DNA of 64,000 nucleotides from Eulemur rufifrons (GCF_041146395.1 NC_090989.1:221868843-221932842); one strand, 5' to 3'; shown: positions 34,115-46,180, numbered from the stretch's first letter. Translations and numbers: made by a program. The notes: generated from the sequence alone by a model not told the origin.

Positions 34115-35092
34115 TTTTTTAAATTTCAAAATATTAATTAAGGGGGTACAAGTGTTTCTGTTACATGATATCTTATATAATGATTAAATCAGGGATTTCG
34201 GTGCATCCATCACCAAAATAGTGTTCATTGTACCCAATAGGTAAATTTTTATCCCACAACCCCCCTAACCCCCCTTCTTAGTTTCTCATGTCCTTTATAT
34301 CACTTTGTGTCCATGTGTAACCATCTATTAGCTCCCACTTATTAGGGAGACCATGGTTTTCCATTTCTGGGAAACTTCACTTAGGATAATGGTCTCCAGT
34401 TTCATCCAAGTTGCTCCAAATGACATTATGTCATTCCTTTTTATGACTGAGTAGTACTCCATGATATGTATATCACATTTTCTTTATCCACTCATGAATT
34501 GAAAGGCACTTAGGTTGATTCCACATCTTTGCAATCATGAATTGTGCTGCAATAAACATTCGAGTGCAGGTGTCTTTTTGATAAAATGACCTCTTTTCCT
34601 TTGGATGGATACCCAGTAGTGGGATTTCTGGATCGAATGGCAGGTCTACATTTATTTCTATGAGGAATCTCCATATTGTTTTTCATAGAGGTTGTACTAA
34701 TTTGCCATCCCACCAACAGCGTATAAGTGTTCCTTTCTCTCTGTATCCATACCAGCTTCTATTGTTTTTTTTTGACTTTTTAATAATGGCCATTCTGACA
34801 AGGGTAAGGTGGTATCTCACTGTGGTTTTAATTTGTATTTCCCTGATGATTAGTGATGTTGAGCATTTTTTCATATGTTTGTTGTCTGTCTCTCTATCTT
34901 CTTTTGGCAAACTTCTGTTTATGTCTTTTCCCCACTGTTTGATGGTGTTGTTATTTTCTTGTTGATTTGTTTGAGTTCTTTGTAGATTTTGGATATTAGT
35001 CCTTTGTCAGATGTGTAGTTTGAGAATATTTTCTCCCATACTGTAGGCTGTCTATTCACTCTGTTGATTATTTCCTTTGCTGAGCAGAAGCT
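34115..35092 (-). mobile_element. 5'-truncated L1 (ORF2 C-terminus and 3' UTR)
   Basis: Antisense L1 with a short T tract at 34115-34120 (poly(A) of the minus-strand copy). The 3' UTR follows ('aaatttcaaaatattaatta', 'caaaatagtgttcattgtac'), then the ORF2 C-terminus. Minus-strand frames 34510-34716, 34683-34910 ([20 protein letters not shown]) and 34919-35125 ([20 protein letters not shown]) give the protein in broken frames. It ends at 'gctgagcagaagct'. A possible target word 'agct(g)tatac' occurs at both edges, with one difference, so the duplication is tentative. Confidence 0.93.
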
Positions 35093-35450
35093 GTATACCT
35101 TTATAATCAAAGACCCAAAATACAATGGCTCAAAGAAGAGAGCAGTTTATTTCTCTCTTGCATAACAGTCCAGAAATCCTTTAAAGCAATAGTTATGGTC
35201 TTGGCATATACTGTCTAACAGTCCATGTATTTCAACCCCATCAGTTGAATTAGAAAAATCACCAGGATAAAGAATGCTTCAGATATGATGAGAAAAATTA
35301 GATTTCTGTTCATACTAGCTATTGACACCAAAATTTATATTTTATATTATAAAAAATCAATCACCACACTAAAAAGATAATTTCAGAAGTTAAATATCTG
35401 TTTTTATCCTTTTTCTTTCTCTAAACTTCATCGTTTAAAGAAAAGTAAAT
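35093..35450. other. Unassigned, possibly an old repeat fragment
   Basis: The first 90 bases ('cccaaaatacaatggctcaa', 'gcagtttatttctctcttgc') have the style of an antisense LTR or DNA-element end but are too short to name. The remainder is AT-rich and unassigned. Confidence 0.35.
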
Positions 35451-36080
35451 ATGTTTTTATTTGCATGGGTATCAGTTAACAGTGAATATTCAGCAACCCA
35501 GAGTTTTGCAAATGTTGTTTTCCCAAAATTTCTTGCTATGGTTTTGTGGTGTTTTGATATTTTTTTTAAAAAGAAATTGCATCTGATAAGAAATCTGGCA
35601 CAAGAGAATTTAGGGAGCAAAGCTTATAGAAATTGCAATGGATTTGTTCCACAAGCTGGTGTAAAGCTAAAAGCAAAGCAAAGACATGTTTCTCTGCTCT
35701 CAAACAGTGCTCTCTGTTTCAATCAGCAGCACATAGCTGTAGTGCTGAATTTCTTGTGGCACCATGCATCATTCATGACCCGATGCGGCTAGACAGACTG
35801 CACAAAAATCGATGCAGAAATCCTGTCGCACGGAAAAGTTCATCCCTAGGTTATAGACTTCTTCGATTTTGTTTTCTGCTGATAAAGGATATTCCCTCCT
35901 CCCATTTCAGAAACAAATTACTGATACATTTCGATAAGGACTCTTCACCCAGATATTTCCCCCTTGATCTCTAAGCTGACTTGGGTGATGAGAGTTTTGG
36001 CAACCCTTAGAGTGAAATATAATAATTTCACGCTCAACACACATTTAAATCAAACGTAGGCAAAAGAACGATAACTTACC
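35451..36080. promoter_or_regulatory. Candidate conserved non-coding element with retained CpGs
   Basis: Seen: no repeat match by eye, and about ten CpGs within roughly 290 bases (35781-36070), for example 'gacccgatgcggctagacag', 'aaatcgatgcag', 'ctgtcgcacggaaaag', 'cttcgattttg', 'tttcgataagg', 'ttcacgctcaac' and 'caaacgtaggc'. The flanks hold few CpGs and the block is not GC-rich, so it is not a CpG island. An octamer site ATTTGCAT (POU-type) sits at 35459-35466. Known: CpGs decay quickly in neutral methylated mammalian DNA. Inference: selection or hypomethylation has kept them, as in developmental enhancers. Two overlapping 113-codon plus frames (35451-35792 and 35633-35974) show no domain. 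A lost or unknown exon is the main alternative. Confidence 0.4.
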
Positions 36081-36169
36081 ACATTAAATTATTAGCCTGG
36101 TGGCTTTAAATCCATTTTTTCTTACTCAGAATAGATTGGTGTTAGGGGAAGGGACTAAAGTGCCTTTTT

Positions 36170-36500
36170 AAAAAAATTTGATTTTCACATACAGGCCCTC
36201 TTGTTTCTGCCCATCCTGTCTCTCCCCCTCATGCCACCCTGTAGTAACTAACCCTTTTTTTAGCGTCTTCTTACACTTACATACAAGCACAAATGCATAT
36301 TCTTATCCCCTTACCTTTCTTATATAACAGGTAGTATATAAGATATTATATATACTGCTACCCACTTTGTTTTTCTTATGTAATATATCCTGGAGAGCTT
36401 TTGGTTTGCTTCCTCATTCTTTTACAGAGCTGCATATTTTTCTCTTGTGCGAATGTGGCAAAGTTTATTTAACCAGTCTAAAGTGTATTGAATTAAATCC
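36170..36500 (-). repeat. Ancient L1 (L1M-type) fragment
   Basis: Antisense L1M text: 'cacttacatacaagcacaaa', 'atgtaatatatcctggagag', 'tcctcattcttttacagagc' and 'gtttatttaaccagtctaaa'. Diverged. Confidence 0.65.
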
Positions 36501-37809
36501 TCAGCTACCCTATAAGATAACATTGTTATCCTGAATTTGTACAGAAAACCAAAGCTCTGGGAACTTCTACAGTGCTTCCATGGTAATCTCTATCTTCCAG
36601 GGTCTGGTAGACTGGCTCATATTTTACCACTATGATGGAAGTAATAGTATAAGTTCTTAAATATTGAATATTCTTTGTAGTATCTCCTTTCTCCAGGTGT
36701 GCACAAGTTTTTTCTATGCTAGAGGTTCTAAATTTCACAATACATGAGACTCATTTGATGTCTTTGAAAAATGCAAATTGCTAAGTTCTACTCTCAAACA
36801 TTCTCATCAGTATATCTGGGATGAGTCATCGGAACGCCGTGATACCAGATTGCCCAAGTCCAGCATGGCCATTCACATAGAATATAACATAGAGGTCCTG
36901 TTTGGTCATCTTCATTTTTAACATATGTCCAGATGATTTGGGGGACAGTAATCCCTGGGCCGCACTGTAAGACACACAGCTGTGGATAGTCTCTAGAGGC
37001 ACATACTATTGTGTTGGGTATCATGCTTGGCAGTCAGCACCCTTCCCGATACCATTGCTACCTGGTTAAGTGTACTCTGGGCCAGGCTTTGTTTTCCAGG
37101 GCATTTTGCATCCTGGCTGTGTACAGGCTGCTTTAGACTCCAGTGGATGCAGCAGAGCATTAGGCTGAATACCTCTTGTTCCTTTGGGATTGAGAAAGAG
37201 TACAGTTCTCTGTAGCAAATTAGCATATAAATAAGTGCTGTTGGATTCCCAAATCCTGAGTGCACCAAGAATTGAAAGTATGTGCAAGAGATTTAATTAG
37301 GAAACTCAGTCTCCGATAAGATGGAAAACAGGGAAATCTTCCATGAGGAAAAGTTGCTTCCTGAACTTCCTGAACAGTCAGGCTATGAATCATAAGAATG
37401 GGACCATTTCCATGAAACTGAGCACCATAGAAAATCAGAGCTAGAAGAACCATCGAAGATCATATAACATGGGGATTCTTAACCTGGGGCCCTACAAGAG
37501 CTCTGAGGGGCCAGTGAAGCCCTGAAATCATGAATAAAGTGCTGTGTCTAAAGAGTTTCTCATCTCCTCAAAACCATTAAGAATCACCAGCATGGCATAG
37601 CACTCTGATTTTACCAATGATGAAGAAATGATCCAATGACTTATGAAGGTTATGCAGTAATTACTGGCAGAGGTAGGGCCAAAACATGGGGATCTTAATA
37701 TCTGGTAATCAATATCTCCAAGGACTTTAAAGATAATACACAAAGGTGGCCTAGTAAGAGCCCTTGGCAATGAACATGCAGTTGACAGAACCTGCGATCT
37801 TCAAAATAG
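36501..37809. other. Unassigned non-coding DNA
   Basis: No gene. About 37440-37560 ('aaaatcagagctagaagaac', 'ggggattcttaacctggggc') carries two common old-repeat themes ('agagctggaagggacc' and 'gggttcttaacctggggtcc') that I cannot place in a family. Frames in 36993-37453 have no recognisable domain. Confidence 0.4.
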
Positions 37810-38035
37810 GAAACATTAACTCAACGCTTCATTTGTACTAGCCACTATTATAAGTGCTTTCTATATTAACTCATTTGATTTTTATAATCATTCCATGAAG
37901 TAAGTGAAATTATTTTTATTGTTATTATTGTTATCCTCATAACAAATAAAGTCCAAAGAGATTGTATTCCAGGATTCAAACTCCAGCAGTCTGGCTCCAC
38001 AACCCATGTTCTTCATCACTATGCTATGCCATTTC
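37810..38035 (-). repeat. MIR SINE (antisense)
   Basis: Antisense MIR with a clear 5' end: 'ccactattataagtgctttc', 'ttattgttatcctcataaca', 'ggattcaaactccagcagtc', 'tggctccacaacccatgttc' and 'ttcatcactatgctatgcc'. Confidence 0.88.
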
Positions 38036-38214
38036 TTTCTATGAATTAAGGACTAATGTCAACTAGGAGAATGACAAAGCGTTTACAGATCTCAGTTTTA
38101 GAAACACATGGATGAAGGTAACCTTGGCTCCCCCGCCCCCACCAATAACTTCTGCACTTCCACATGAGTCCTCCTAGAAGGAAACAACATTGACATGATT
38201 TCAATGATAAAAGA

Positions 38215-38350
38215 CCACATAGTAGATACTAGTGGTTATCTCTGGGTCACACAATAGTGGAATTTAATTTTTGTTTGATGCTTTTCTTTTTTCTAAATTT
38301 CCTACAAAATACATCTGCTACTTTGGTAGTCAAAACAAAAATAAATGTTA
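38215..38350 (+). repeat. Ancient L1 3' end fragment
   Basis: 'agtggttatctctgggtcac', then 'ttcctacaaaatacatctgc' and 'tactttggtagtcaaaacaa' follow the 3' terminal text of old L1M elements in sense orientation. Short and diverged. Confidence 0.5.
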
Positions 38351-40894
38351 TTATTAAATGAGGCACACAGTGCAAGAAACCTAGCGGTTCATTGCCTCCT
38401 TTTTGCTCTGAAGCCATTGAACCTCTGTAGACATTCACTGTCAGGTTTCAGGCCTCTGGGGTACAGTCTTGTCTATCTTTAGAGTGTTTTTTACAAGTAG
38501 GAGTTTCAAGGGCTCGCAGAACTTCTCTAATGCTTTCACCGGTTGAAATATGGCACCAGAGCACCAACCCCTAAAATCAACGGAAAGAAACAGATTTTCT
38601 GCTAACCTTTATCTGTGGAACACGAAAATGATGAACTGGTGTGGGCTATGAATGAGTAGATTATAGGCATTAAATTTTAGGTACAGAGAAGTGAACAAAG
38701 AGTGGACACAGTGGTGAAATTAGATGAAAAGAAGAAATAGGAGCCAAAAGAGACTGGCAGCTGGAAAACATTTGGGATAGACCACATAGAAAAAGGTGGT
38801 CTGAAGAATGAATTCTGTTCAGCCATGATTTCTGCAGCAGAAAAGAAAAGAGTAATTTAACATTCAACAGCCTTCATTGCTAGTCAACAATGATTTTTCA
38901 GTATATGTCTCGATATGCCAAAACTCAGAGCTGTTAATTAGACAGCATCACGAAAAGTAACCCCACTCTGCATTGAAGGCCATCTACGCTGTCACAAAAC
39001 AGTATTAGCACAACTTAAAGACTGTACCCCATCTGCCAAGATCCTATTTACAAACAATTTTAGAATCTACTATTTATGACTGGGAAGGCCTGTGTCATGC
39101 TGTTTGTTACAATTTCAAGTCTCAAGTTCATGGGTAATTTCTTGGAAAGTCTGCACAGAATCCATTTCTTATGATTTTATCTCTTGGTATGAAAATCAGA
39201 CCAGACCTCAGTTTCTCAGGAAACTTCTTAGCATTTCTCATGTCAAAATATGACATAGGCAAGTTTGCCAGTATTTTAATAATAAAGGTCAACAAGTCAA
39301 GCCTTGTTTAGATATTATTGTCATCAAGATATAAAGCATTTTTAGTGAATTTTTTCAGAAGACTGAATTTATAACTGTAAGGTGTTGAAGTTTATTCTCT
39401 GTAACTTTAAACTAATGAGTAGGAGCATTTCTCACATGTGTGACACATTTCTGTCCCTTTTGAAACAAAAGCACTCTAGATGGCTATGGGTCACCATTAT
39501 GTGTACAATTGATTATTCTCGAGAAGTATTGATGCATAGACAGCAGTTTTCCCCTGCACTTAAGTTCCAGATGGCTGTGCTGGTTCAGTTTGTTGGATTT
39601 GTTGGATTTTTGATCTCTTCTCCTACTATCCCACTTCCCTATGTCATTGCTTGTTTTTCCAGTGTACCTGTCTCTAGAAATGCCCAACCTCATGCATATT
39701 GTGTTGCTTTGCTCCTACTGCAGACTTAGAGTGATAAGCAAGTGTTACAAATTAGGCTGTTTATGAAGATTGGAGTGTGTTCTTGTGAATAAAATGCATG
39801 AGTTTCAGTGCACAGACATGTGATACAAATTTTGGTTATTTTCTTTAATCTCCTGTGTTCCAGAATTGCTTTAATTAATTGAAATGATTAAATGAATGTT
39901 GTTTTAGATAAATAATATTATGCTATGAACATCAATAGATGTTTTTGACAAGTTTACTTAATAATATGCTTTCAAAGTACTTAGAACACATGTTTTGGCC
40001 CCATTGTTTAGAAATGTGGGATGAGTGACTGAGCCACAGAATTCTATGATTGTGCTTTGACCACATTAAACCAATCAGTAGCAGCACAGATGGTCCCTTA
40101 AATCTCCCAGTGTTCAGAACTCTAATTCATTGATTCACTCATTAAAATGTTATTTAAGAAGGAATAAATTTGTTCTTTTATGCATAATGATTTCAATGTT
40201 AAGAGGGAACAAGTCTTAACAGAAATATATGCTAAAAGAACTCTAAACCAGTTAGAGGCATTTCAGTAATTTAGCATGAAGAGTCATCTTTATTTGACAG
40301 TCCTACTTGAACATGTTTTCTTCATCCATTAGCTTTGAGATTCTTAAGTGACTATCGCCTGCTATAATAAAACTCAATTTTATGGCATAGTTCATTATAC
40401 AGGGATTTGGATGAATTTTACTCATAAAATATCACGAAACCTCTGTTACACCAATTGCTTACATACTCCATCACATAACTATAGTAAAGTGTATTATAAA
40501 TAAGCAACTCTTGCTAGACATTCACCTCTAATTTTCTGTGTTTAAAACTAACTTCTCCCATTATGCCTCCTAAGATACCTACATAATAATTCTACTTTTT
40601 GGATAATTGCAATGTGCTATGACCCACCCCTGGCACTTAAGACATAATCCCAGCCTACAAGCATTTATAGGCTAAGAAGAGAATAACAGTAAACCACTTA
40701 GAACACTAATAATTACTTTATTATAATTAGGATGAGGCCTATGAATTAAAAGCTCAGCACTTGATGAAAGTGTAGTAACAAAACTAATTTTTTAAAAACT
40801 TCTTTTATGAGAACTCCATAGCTTAAAAATTTCTGATGCTCATTGGCTGTTTCCTCATGTTGTCTTTCATATACATTTTTTTTCCTCCTTCCTA
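38351..40894. other. Unassigned, largely non-repetitive non-coding DNA
   Basis: About 2.5 kb without a recognisable repeat or gene. The interval 38880-39140 contains three CpGs ('gtctcgatatgcc', 'atcacgaaaag', 'ctacgctgtc') and 'gctgttaattagacagc', an 18-base region with a near palindrome around TTAATTA. It could be a conserved element but support is weak. The frame at 39382-39729 (115 codons) shows no domain. Confidence 0.45.
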
Positions 40895-41545
40895 TATTCC
40901 CAATATTATTTGACTTATTTCAGTAAGCATGCTGTCATTCCCTTTAGTCGCAGGTGCTTCCCAGATCTCTATTTCAATGACTTTTGGCCTCTTCCACACC
41001 TTTCTTCCTAAACCTCCTCTCCAGAAATGTTGCTTTGAAAGCAAAAGTCCTCTGCCCTGCAGACACTGGTGGTGGTGTTTCGTCATCAGCAACAGTAATG
41101 CCGATCTTCTTACACTACAACCTAGGCTGTCCTCAGTCCACCTTTTCAACCTTATCTTGCATTATTTCCCTAAACCCATCTTCCCCTCAGCCATCTTAGT
41201 CTACTCAATATCTCCTGAATGTTCATTTATGCTCATTCTCAACTCCATCAGATACGCTCTCCCATCTCTGACCATTGAATCCCACCACTCTTCATATTTC
41301 AGTATAGATCCCTCCTGTGAAGACTTGTATAATCCACAGAGGGTTCTGCCTTTCTGACCTTGTAATATCAATTTGCATTTGTTACTTAACAGCATAGTCC
41401 TATCGCTTCATTGTACTGCAACATGTGACTACACACCTAGGCCTGACAGTTTCTAAACATCAAGGACCATGTCACTCTCAGCACACAGCACATGCCTTGA
41501 ATAAAGTATGTGCCCAGTAAATATTTATTGATTTCATAAAAGAAT
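40895..41545 (+). repeat. L2 LINE fragment
   Basis: L2 3' text in order: 'gatccctcctgtgaagactt' (the 'cctcctccatgaagcctt' theme), 'aggaccatgtcactctcagc', 'atgccttgaataaagtatgt' and 'gtgcccagtaaatatttatt'. The upstream pyrimidine-rich part fits L2 less clearly, so the left boundary is uncertain. The 142-codon frame 40929-41357 lies in it; I see no reverse transcriptase or other domain. Confidence 0.6.
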
Positions 41546-41870
41546 TCTAATTGTATTCAGCAAGAGGAGGAGACACTTTAGTAATGCACATCAAGGAGCA
41601 CTTCCATAGAAATTACATGGCCGGCTCAGAGACACTGGATTTGAGGGCTTTGTGGTTTTCCCAAGTGTCAGTTCATGGGACGAAGGTGAGTGCTGTGACA
41701 GGAATGTAGACCTACTTTGATAATGTAACTAGAATGACTGGATTCTACAGACAGAAAACACTATTATAGTGTCATTTGGTTGTTACTTCAAAAAGCAAGA
41801 TTTGTCTTCCATGCCAGCTCATGTCTCATCAATATTTCATTGCCATTTTTCTCTCTTGAGAATGTAAGAG
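41546..41870. other. Unassigned non-coding DNA
   Basis: No gene or named repeat between an L2 and the first of five minus-strand LTRs. Confidence 0.5.
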
Positions 41871-42261
41871 TATCTTAGTCCATTTTGTGTTGCTATAGCA
41901 GAATACCACAAACTGGGTAATTTATAAAGAAGAGAAATTTATTTCTTGTAGTTCCAGAGGCTGGAAGTCCAAGGTCAAGCAGCCCACATCTGGTGAGAGC
42001 CCTCTTGCTACTTCATCTATGGCAGAGGGCGGAGGGCAATAGAGGGTGAGAGGGGAGGGGAAGAGGGCTGAATTCATCCTTTTATCAGGAATCCACACCT
42101 GAGATAACTAATCTAGTTCCCAAATAATGGCACTAATTCATTCCTGAGGGCAGAGCCCTCATGACCTAATCGCCTTTTAAAAATCTCACCTCCCAACACT
42201 GTTGCATTGAGGATTCAGTTTCTAACACATAAACTTTGAGTGATGCATTAAATTCATAACA
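41871..42261 (-). mobile_element. Solo LTR, ERVL-MaLR type (MLT1-like), antisense
   Basis: Starts 'tatcttagtccattttgtgt' (the reverse complement of an LTR end) and ends near 'attcataaca'. Landmarks on the plus strand: 'gctatagcagaataccacaa', 'gaaatttatttcttgtagtt' (antisense AATAAA), 'ccagaggctggaagtccaag' and 'ggcagagccctcatgaccta'. No internal region. Confidence 0.75.
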
Positions 42262-42963
42262 ATAAGTATACTGAATTTCTATTTACTTGCAGAAAAGTAT
42301 TTAGTGAGCAAAATTAGCAGTTTTAAGCATTGCTTCACTGGCTGTAGTGAAGTTGGCATACAAAACATAAAATTTGCTTTTGTGTGATTTTATGCTTTGT
42401 TTGTATTGATGTTCTTGCAATTAGCAGAATATAAAGTGCAAAGATATGACTAATTTTTCTTGGTCTTGAATAATAAATTGAAGGCATATAAAAGAGGGCA
42501 TTTAGACCAGCACACTGGTTAGCTTAATACAAAGACATAAAACTGAAATGCCCTTAAGAACATCTTATTAGACTCATAAGCACATCCTGCATTTTAATAA
42601 AGGGCAGATAGTTTAAAACTCTAGAGTACCAAAAAAATTGGCTTTCTCAACTCATGAAGGTAAGATGGCATATTCCTAGCAAATCCAGGGCAGTGGCATT
42701 GGGGATTCCAGGTGGTTGTTGAATATTTATTATGAATCTTCATTGAAAGTCACTGTATGTCTTTAAATTTTTATTACCCAGCTGTGGCTCACTGTAGACA
42801 TTTCTAGATCCTAGAGGAGTAGTACAGAAACTGCACTGGCTAGAGTTCTCTGGGAACAGCAAGGCCATTCTCACCCACCTTTCTAAGCTCTTCTGTGGTC
42901 AAAGGGAAAGATCTGATTCCACAGTCAATATGGGCTTTTAGGTCAGCAGGGTCACATGCCCTG
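42262..42963. other. Unassigned non-coding DNA
   Basis: No gene or named repeat recognised between two antisense LTRs. Confidence 0.5.
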
Positions 42964-43495
42964 TGTCAAGGGTCCCCAAGACCCCTCTCCCCCAGGTTCC
43001 ATGATTCACTCACTAGGAGGACTCAAAAGACTCACACAGTCATAGTCATGGCTGAGATTTATTACAGAGAAAAGATACAAAGCCAAATCAGCAAAGGGAA
43101 AAGATGCATGGGGTGAAGTCCAAGGAAACCAAGCACAGGCTGCTAAAAGTCCTCCCCACGGAGTCCTGCAGGATGTGCTTAATTCCTCCAGCAACGAGTA
43201 GTGACATGTGTGGAATGTTGTCTATCAGGGAAGCTCACTGGAGACTCAATAGCCCAATTTTTATTGATGATTGGTCACATAGTCACTTTCTGCCCAGCAC
43301 ATACTAAAGTTCCAAACTCTCAGAAGGAAAGTAAGCATTCAGCATAAACCAAATTGTTTTCACAAACAGGCACAGTGAGCCACAGTGATGTGTTCAGGAA
43401 GTGTCCAAGTTTCCTGTGCCAGCCAAGGATCAACCTTGCAGACAGGACTTTCTGGGCATAGCAATGTCAGGCGTGCTATGTTGACTCTTCCACAC
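42964..43495 (-). mobile_element. Probable ERV LTR (class I-like), antisense
   Basis: About 530 bases starting 'tgtcaagggtccccaagacc'. Landmarks: 'ggctgagatttattacagag' (antisense AATAAA polyadenylation signal), 'caaatcagcaaagggaaaag', 'gctcactggagactcaatag' and 'cctgtgccagccaaggatca'. I recognise the text as an LTR of an old endogenous retrovirus but cannot fix the subfamily. No viral gene is present. Confidence 0.6.
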
Positions 43496-43774
43496 TGACC
43501 CAGCCCCATGTGCAACTGCATTTGAGGGCTCTGAGATTGGGATGTCCCAAGCTGCCAAGTTATCTCTATCCTTTATTCATTCATGTGTTCACTTAAAATA
43601 GTGCATATTTTCCATGGTCCTGCAGCAAGTGGCCTCTGCCCACCCCTCCAGCCACATCATATACCATTGCCCTCTTTGTTCATATTAAGTCAGGCACATT
43701 AGTCTCCCATCAGTCCCCTCACTGCTGCAGGTGGCCTCCGATTTCAGGGTCTTGCTGCACTGCACCTGGCTGAG

Positions 43775-44060
43775 TACGATGTGTCTTTCAGCTCTCAGCC
43801 TGGCAATCACTTATTGAGGGATGTCTTCCCCGACCCTCCAGAGGAAATAAAGATCCACTTGTTACTCTCTCTCAGAGTACTCATTCTCAGCATTGATGAC
43901 AACTGTAATTAAATACTTATTAATACATTTCAATTTAATATTTGTCCCCATGACTCGGTGTAAGTTTCTTAATGAGGCAAAGACCATGCCTGTCTTACTA
44001 ACAGCTGTATTCCTAGATAATTAGTGCCTGTGGTCAGCCAGTATTTGTTTAATGAAAGAA
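43775..44060 (+). repeat. L2 LINE fragment
   Basis: L2 text: 'cagctctcagcctggcaatc', 'gggatgtcttccccgaccct', 'ctctctcagagtactcattc', 'gaggcaaagaccatgcctgt' and 'cagccagtatttgtttaatg'. Confidence 0.75.
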
Positions 44061-44284
44061 TACATTTCTTGCACTTTCAATGCTTTGACAAATAAGGTCT
44101 TGCCCTGTCCCTGATGAATTTTTACATTGGACTGAAGACAGACAAGAAAACATATGATTAGGATGCGTATGCTAAGGACTAAAGAGACAACAATTGGTGC
44201 TCATGCTTGTAATATTGAATCTTACTATTACATGGTAAGTAGAGTGTTTCTGCATATGGTTGCCCCCCAGTAGTTACAGGGGAG

Positions 44285-44475
44285 CACTGGGAGTCAGATG
44301 GGCCTGGGTTTGAAACCTAGTGCTTCTACTTATTGAATTATGTTGGACCAGTTACTGAACTTCCAAGAGCCTTGTGTTCCCTCTCTGTGAAGTGAGGATA
44401 CTAACACCCACCTCAGGAGTTGGAAGGATGAGCACAGTGCCTAGCACATAAGAAGGCTCAGTTAATGACAGCTGT
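44285..44475 (+). repeat. MIR SINE (sense)
   Basis: Sense MIR: 'gggcctgggtttgaaaccta', 'gttactgaacttccaagagc', 'gaagtgaggatactaacacc' and 'gagcacagtgcctagcacat'. Confidence 0.88.
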
Positions 44476-44918
44476 GGTCTTGAAACTGTCAACCTGGATC
44501 AGAGCTTTGAGGCTACACTGTCTTTCCTCTTACCCTATCAAGAAGTCCCTTTTTTACTTCCCTTCACATAGTACAATTCTGATCAAAAGCTGGTTCCTGG
44601 GAGCTCGTAGCTCCAAGAGGAAGCTGATTCAGCTTGACTAGTTAGCAAGCTCTTGTTTACACCGATGCCAAATCTGCCCTCTGTAACTTCTAACCTTGGA
44701 CCACAATCCTCTTTTCTTGGGCAACACAGAACAAGTCTGATTTCTTTTCCACAGTTCTGACCTTCAAATGTATGAAGACAGCTGTCAGATCACACTGAGA
44801 CCTCCCTTCTCCAGACTAAATATCTGTAACACCTTCAACTCATCCTCACATACCACAGTTTCCAAACCCTCCTGGTTCCCAGACCCCTCACGGTCTTGGT
44901 TGCTCCAATTGGGCAGTG
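44476..44918. other. Unassigned non-coding DNA
   Basis: No gene; the 80-codon frame 44768-45010 runs into the adjacent LTR and its GT-rich tract and has no domain. Confidence 0.5.
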
Positions 44919-45334
44919 TGTCAGTCAGGTTTCGTCAGAGATACACAACAAATATGGGATGTGTGTGTGTGTTGTGTGTTGTGTGTAAGAGATTTATTGG
45001 AAAGGATTGACTCACATTATTTATTGCAAAGGATTGGCTTACATGGGGGTTGGCAAGTCCAGAATGTGTAGAGCAGGTTGGCAGGCTGGGAACTCGGGCA
45101 GGAGTTGACGCTGCGGCCTTGGGGCAGAATTTCTTCTTCTCAGTTTTTGTTGTTAAGGCCCTCTCTTGATTGGATGAGGCCCATCCACATTATCAAGGGT
45201 AAACTCCTTTACTTAAAATCAATTAATTATAGATGTTAATCACATTTGCAAAATACCTTCATAGCAAGAGCAAAATTAACATGATTAAATAACTGGGTCC
45301 TATGGCCCAGCCACGTTGACATAATACTATCACA
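44919..45334 (-). mobile_element. Probable solo LTR (ERVL/MaLR-like), antisense
   Basis: TG...CA ends ('tgtcagtcaggtttcgtcag' to 'aatactatcaca'). Landmarks: a short GT-rich tract at about 44959-44987, 'taagagatttattggaaagg' (antisense AATAAA), 'gggttggcaagtccagaatg', 'gattggatgaggcccatcca' and 'ggcccagccacgttgacata'. A well-known old mammalian LTR-type repeat, but I cannot give its subfamily with certainty. No 5-bp duplication is preserved. Confidence 0.65.
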
Positions 45335-45784
45335 GGTAGTATCTTTAAACTATGGTGCTCAGAACTAAACATGGCACATTTGGTCTGACCATGATCCATC
45401 CCAGGTAGACCGTTAGCTCCTTTGATCTGGAAACTACTTTAGTATGAATATGGGCTGAGGTTTTATTAACTTTTTAAAAATAGCATACCACACCAGCTTA
45501 CTTGAATTGAGCATATATACTACCCTCGCAAGAAGGAGGCCTGGAACCTGATAGAGAAGCCTAGGTGGGAGGGTGCCTGGCAATGAGGGAAAACTGCAGA
45601 TTGGAGGGAGAGGTGGGAAAGAGATAGATGCTGTCAAGAAGCCTGGAGGGAGAGGAGACTGTTGTCTTTGACACATTCCTTCTTTGTTTTCAGTAGCCTT
45701 TAACATAGCTTTTCCCCTCCAGCCCTTGTCTTCAAAGGTCCCTAACTGCCACCTAGAGCCACTAGCATAGTACTAACTAATGGT
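45335..45784. other. Unassigned non-coding DNA
   Basis: No gene. The 90-codon minus frame 45434-45706 is proline-rich by composition and has no domain. Confidence 0.5.
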
Positions 45785-46180
45785 GACTGGTAAAAGACAA
45801 ACTTTAGATAAATTAAATTTACAGAGTTTATTTGAGCAAAGAACGATTCATGAATGAGGCAACACCCTGAACCAGTGGAGGTGCAGAAAGCTCCACCCAG
45901 CAGTGTGAGCAGGAAGCTTCTATAGTCCGGACAGAGAGGCCCAGTGGGGAAATCACCTGATTGGCCACAGCTGGGTGTCTGCCTCATTTGGGCATGGTGT
46001 GGCGAGTTGGCTGCCTGTGATCCGCTGAAACTTGGCTATTTGTTATAGTACTAAATGAGGTTTTGGTTTGTTTACATACTAAGTTACTATGTTGTAGTTT
46101 TCTACATAAGGATGCAAGGTAGGAAGGCAGCCTCAAGCCAAATTTAAGTTAATTTAATATGACTTAGGGTGTTATGTCTC
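45785..46180 (-). mobile_element. Probable ERV LTR, antisense
   Basis: Landmarks on the plus strand: 'acagagtttatttgagcaaa' (antisense AATAAA), 'gaacgattcatgaatgaggc', 'gcagaaagctccacccagca', 'ggaagcttctatagtccgga' (antisense TATA region) and 'gatccgctgaaacttggcta'. Recognised as an LTR-type repeat; subfamily not assigned, boundaries approximate. Confidence 0.6.

Noticed and set aside
35451..35974. Two overlapping 113-codon plus-strand frames as a possible gene
   Set aside because: No domain or promoter is visible. The CpG retention is better explained, provisionally, as a regulatory element; the exon alternative is kept only as a test in the finding.
40929..41357. 142-codon plus-strand open frame
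   Set aside because: It lies in an L2-like, pyrimidine-rich stretch without a protein domain.
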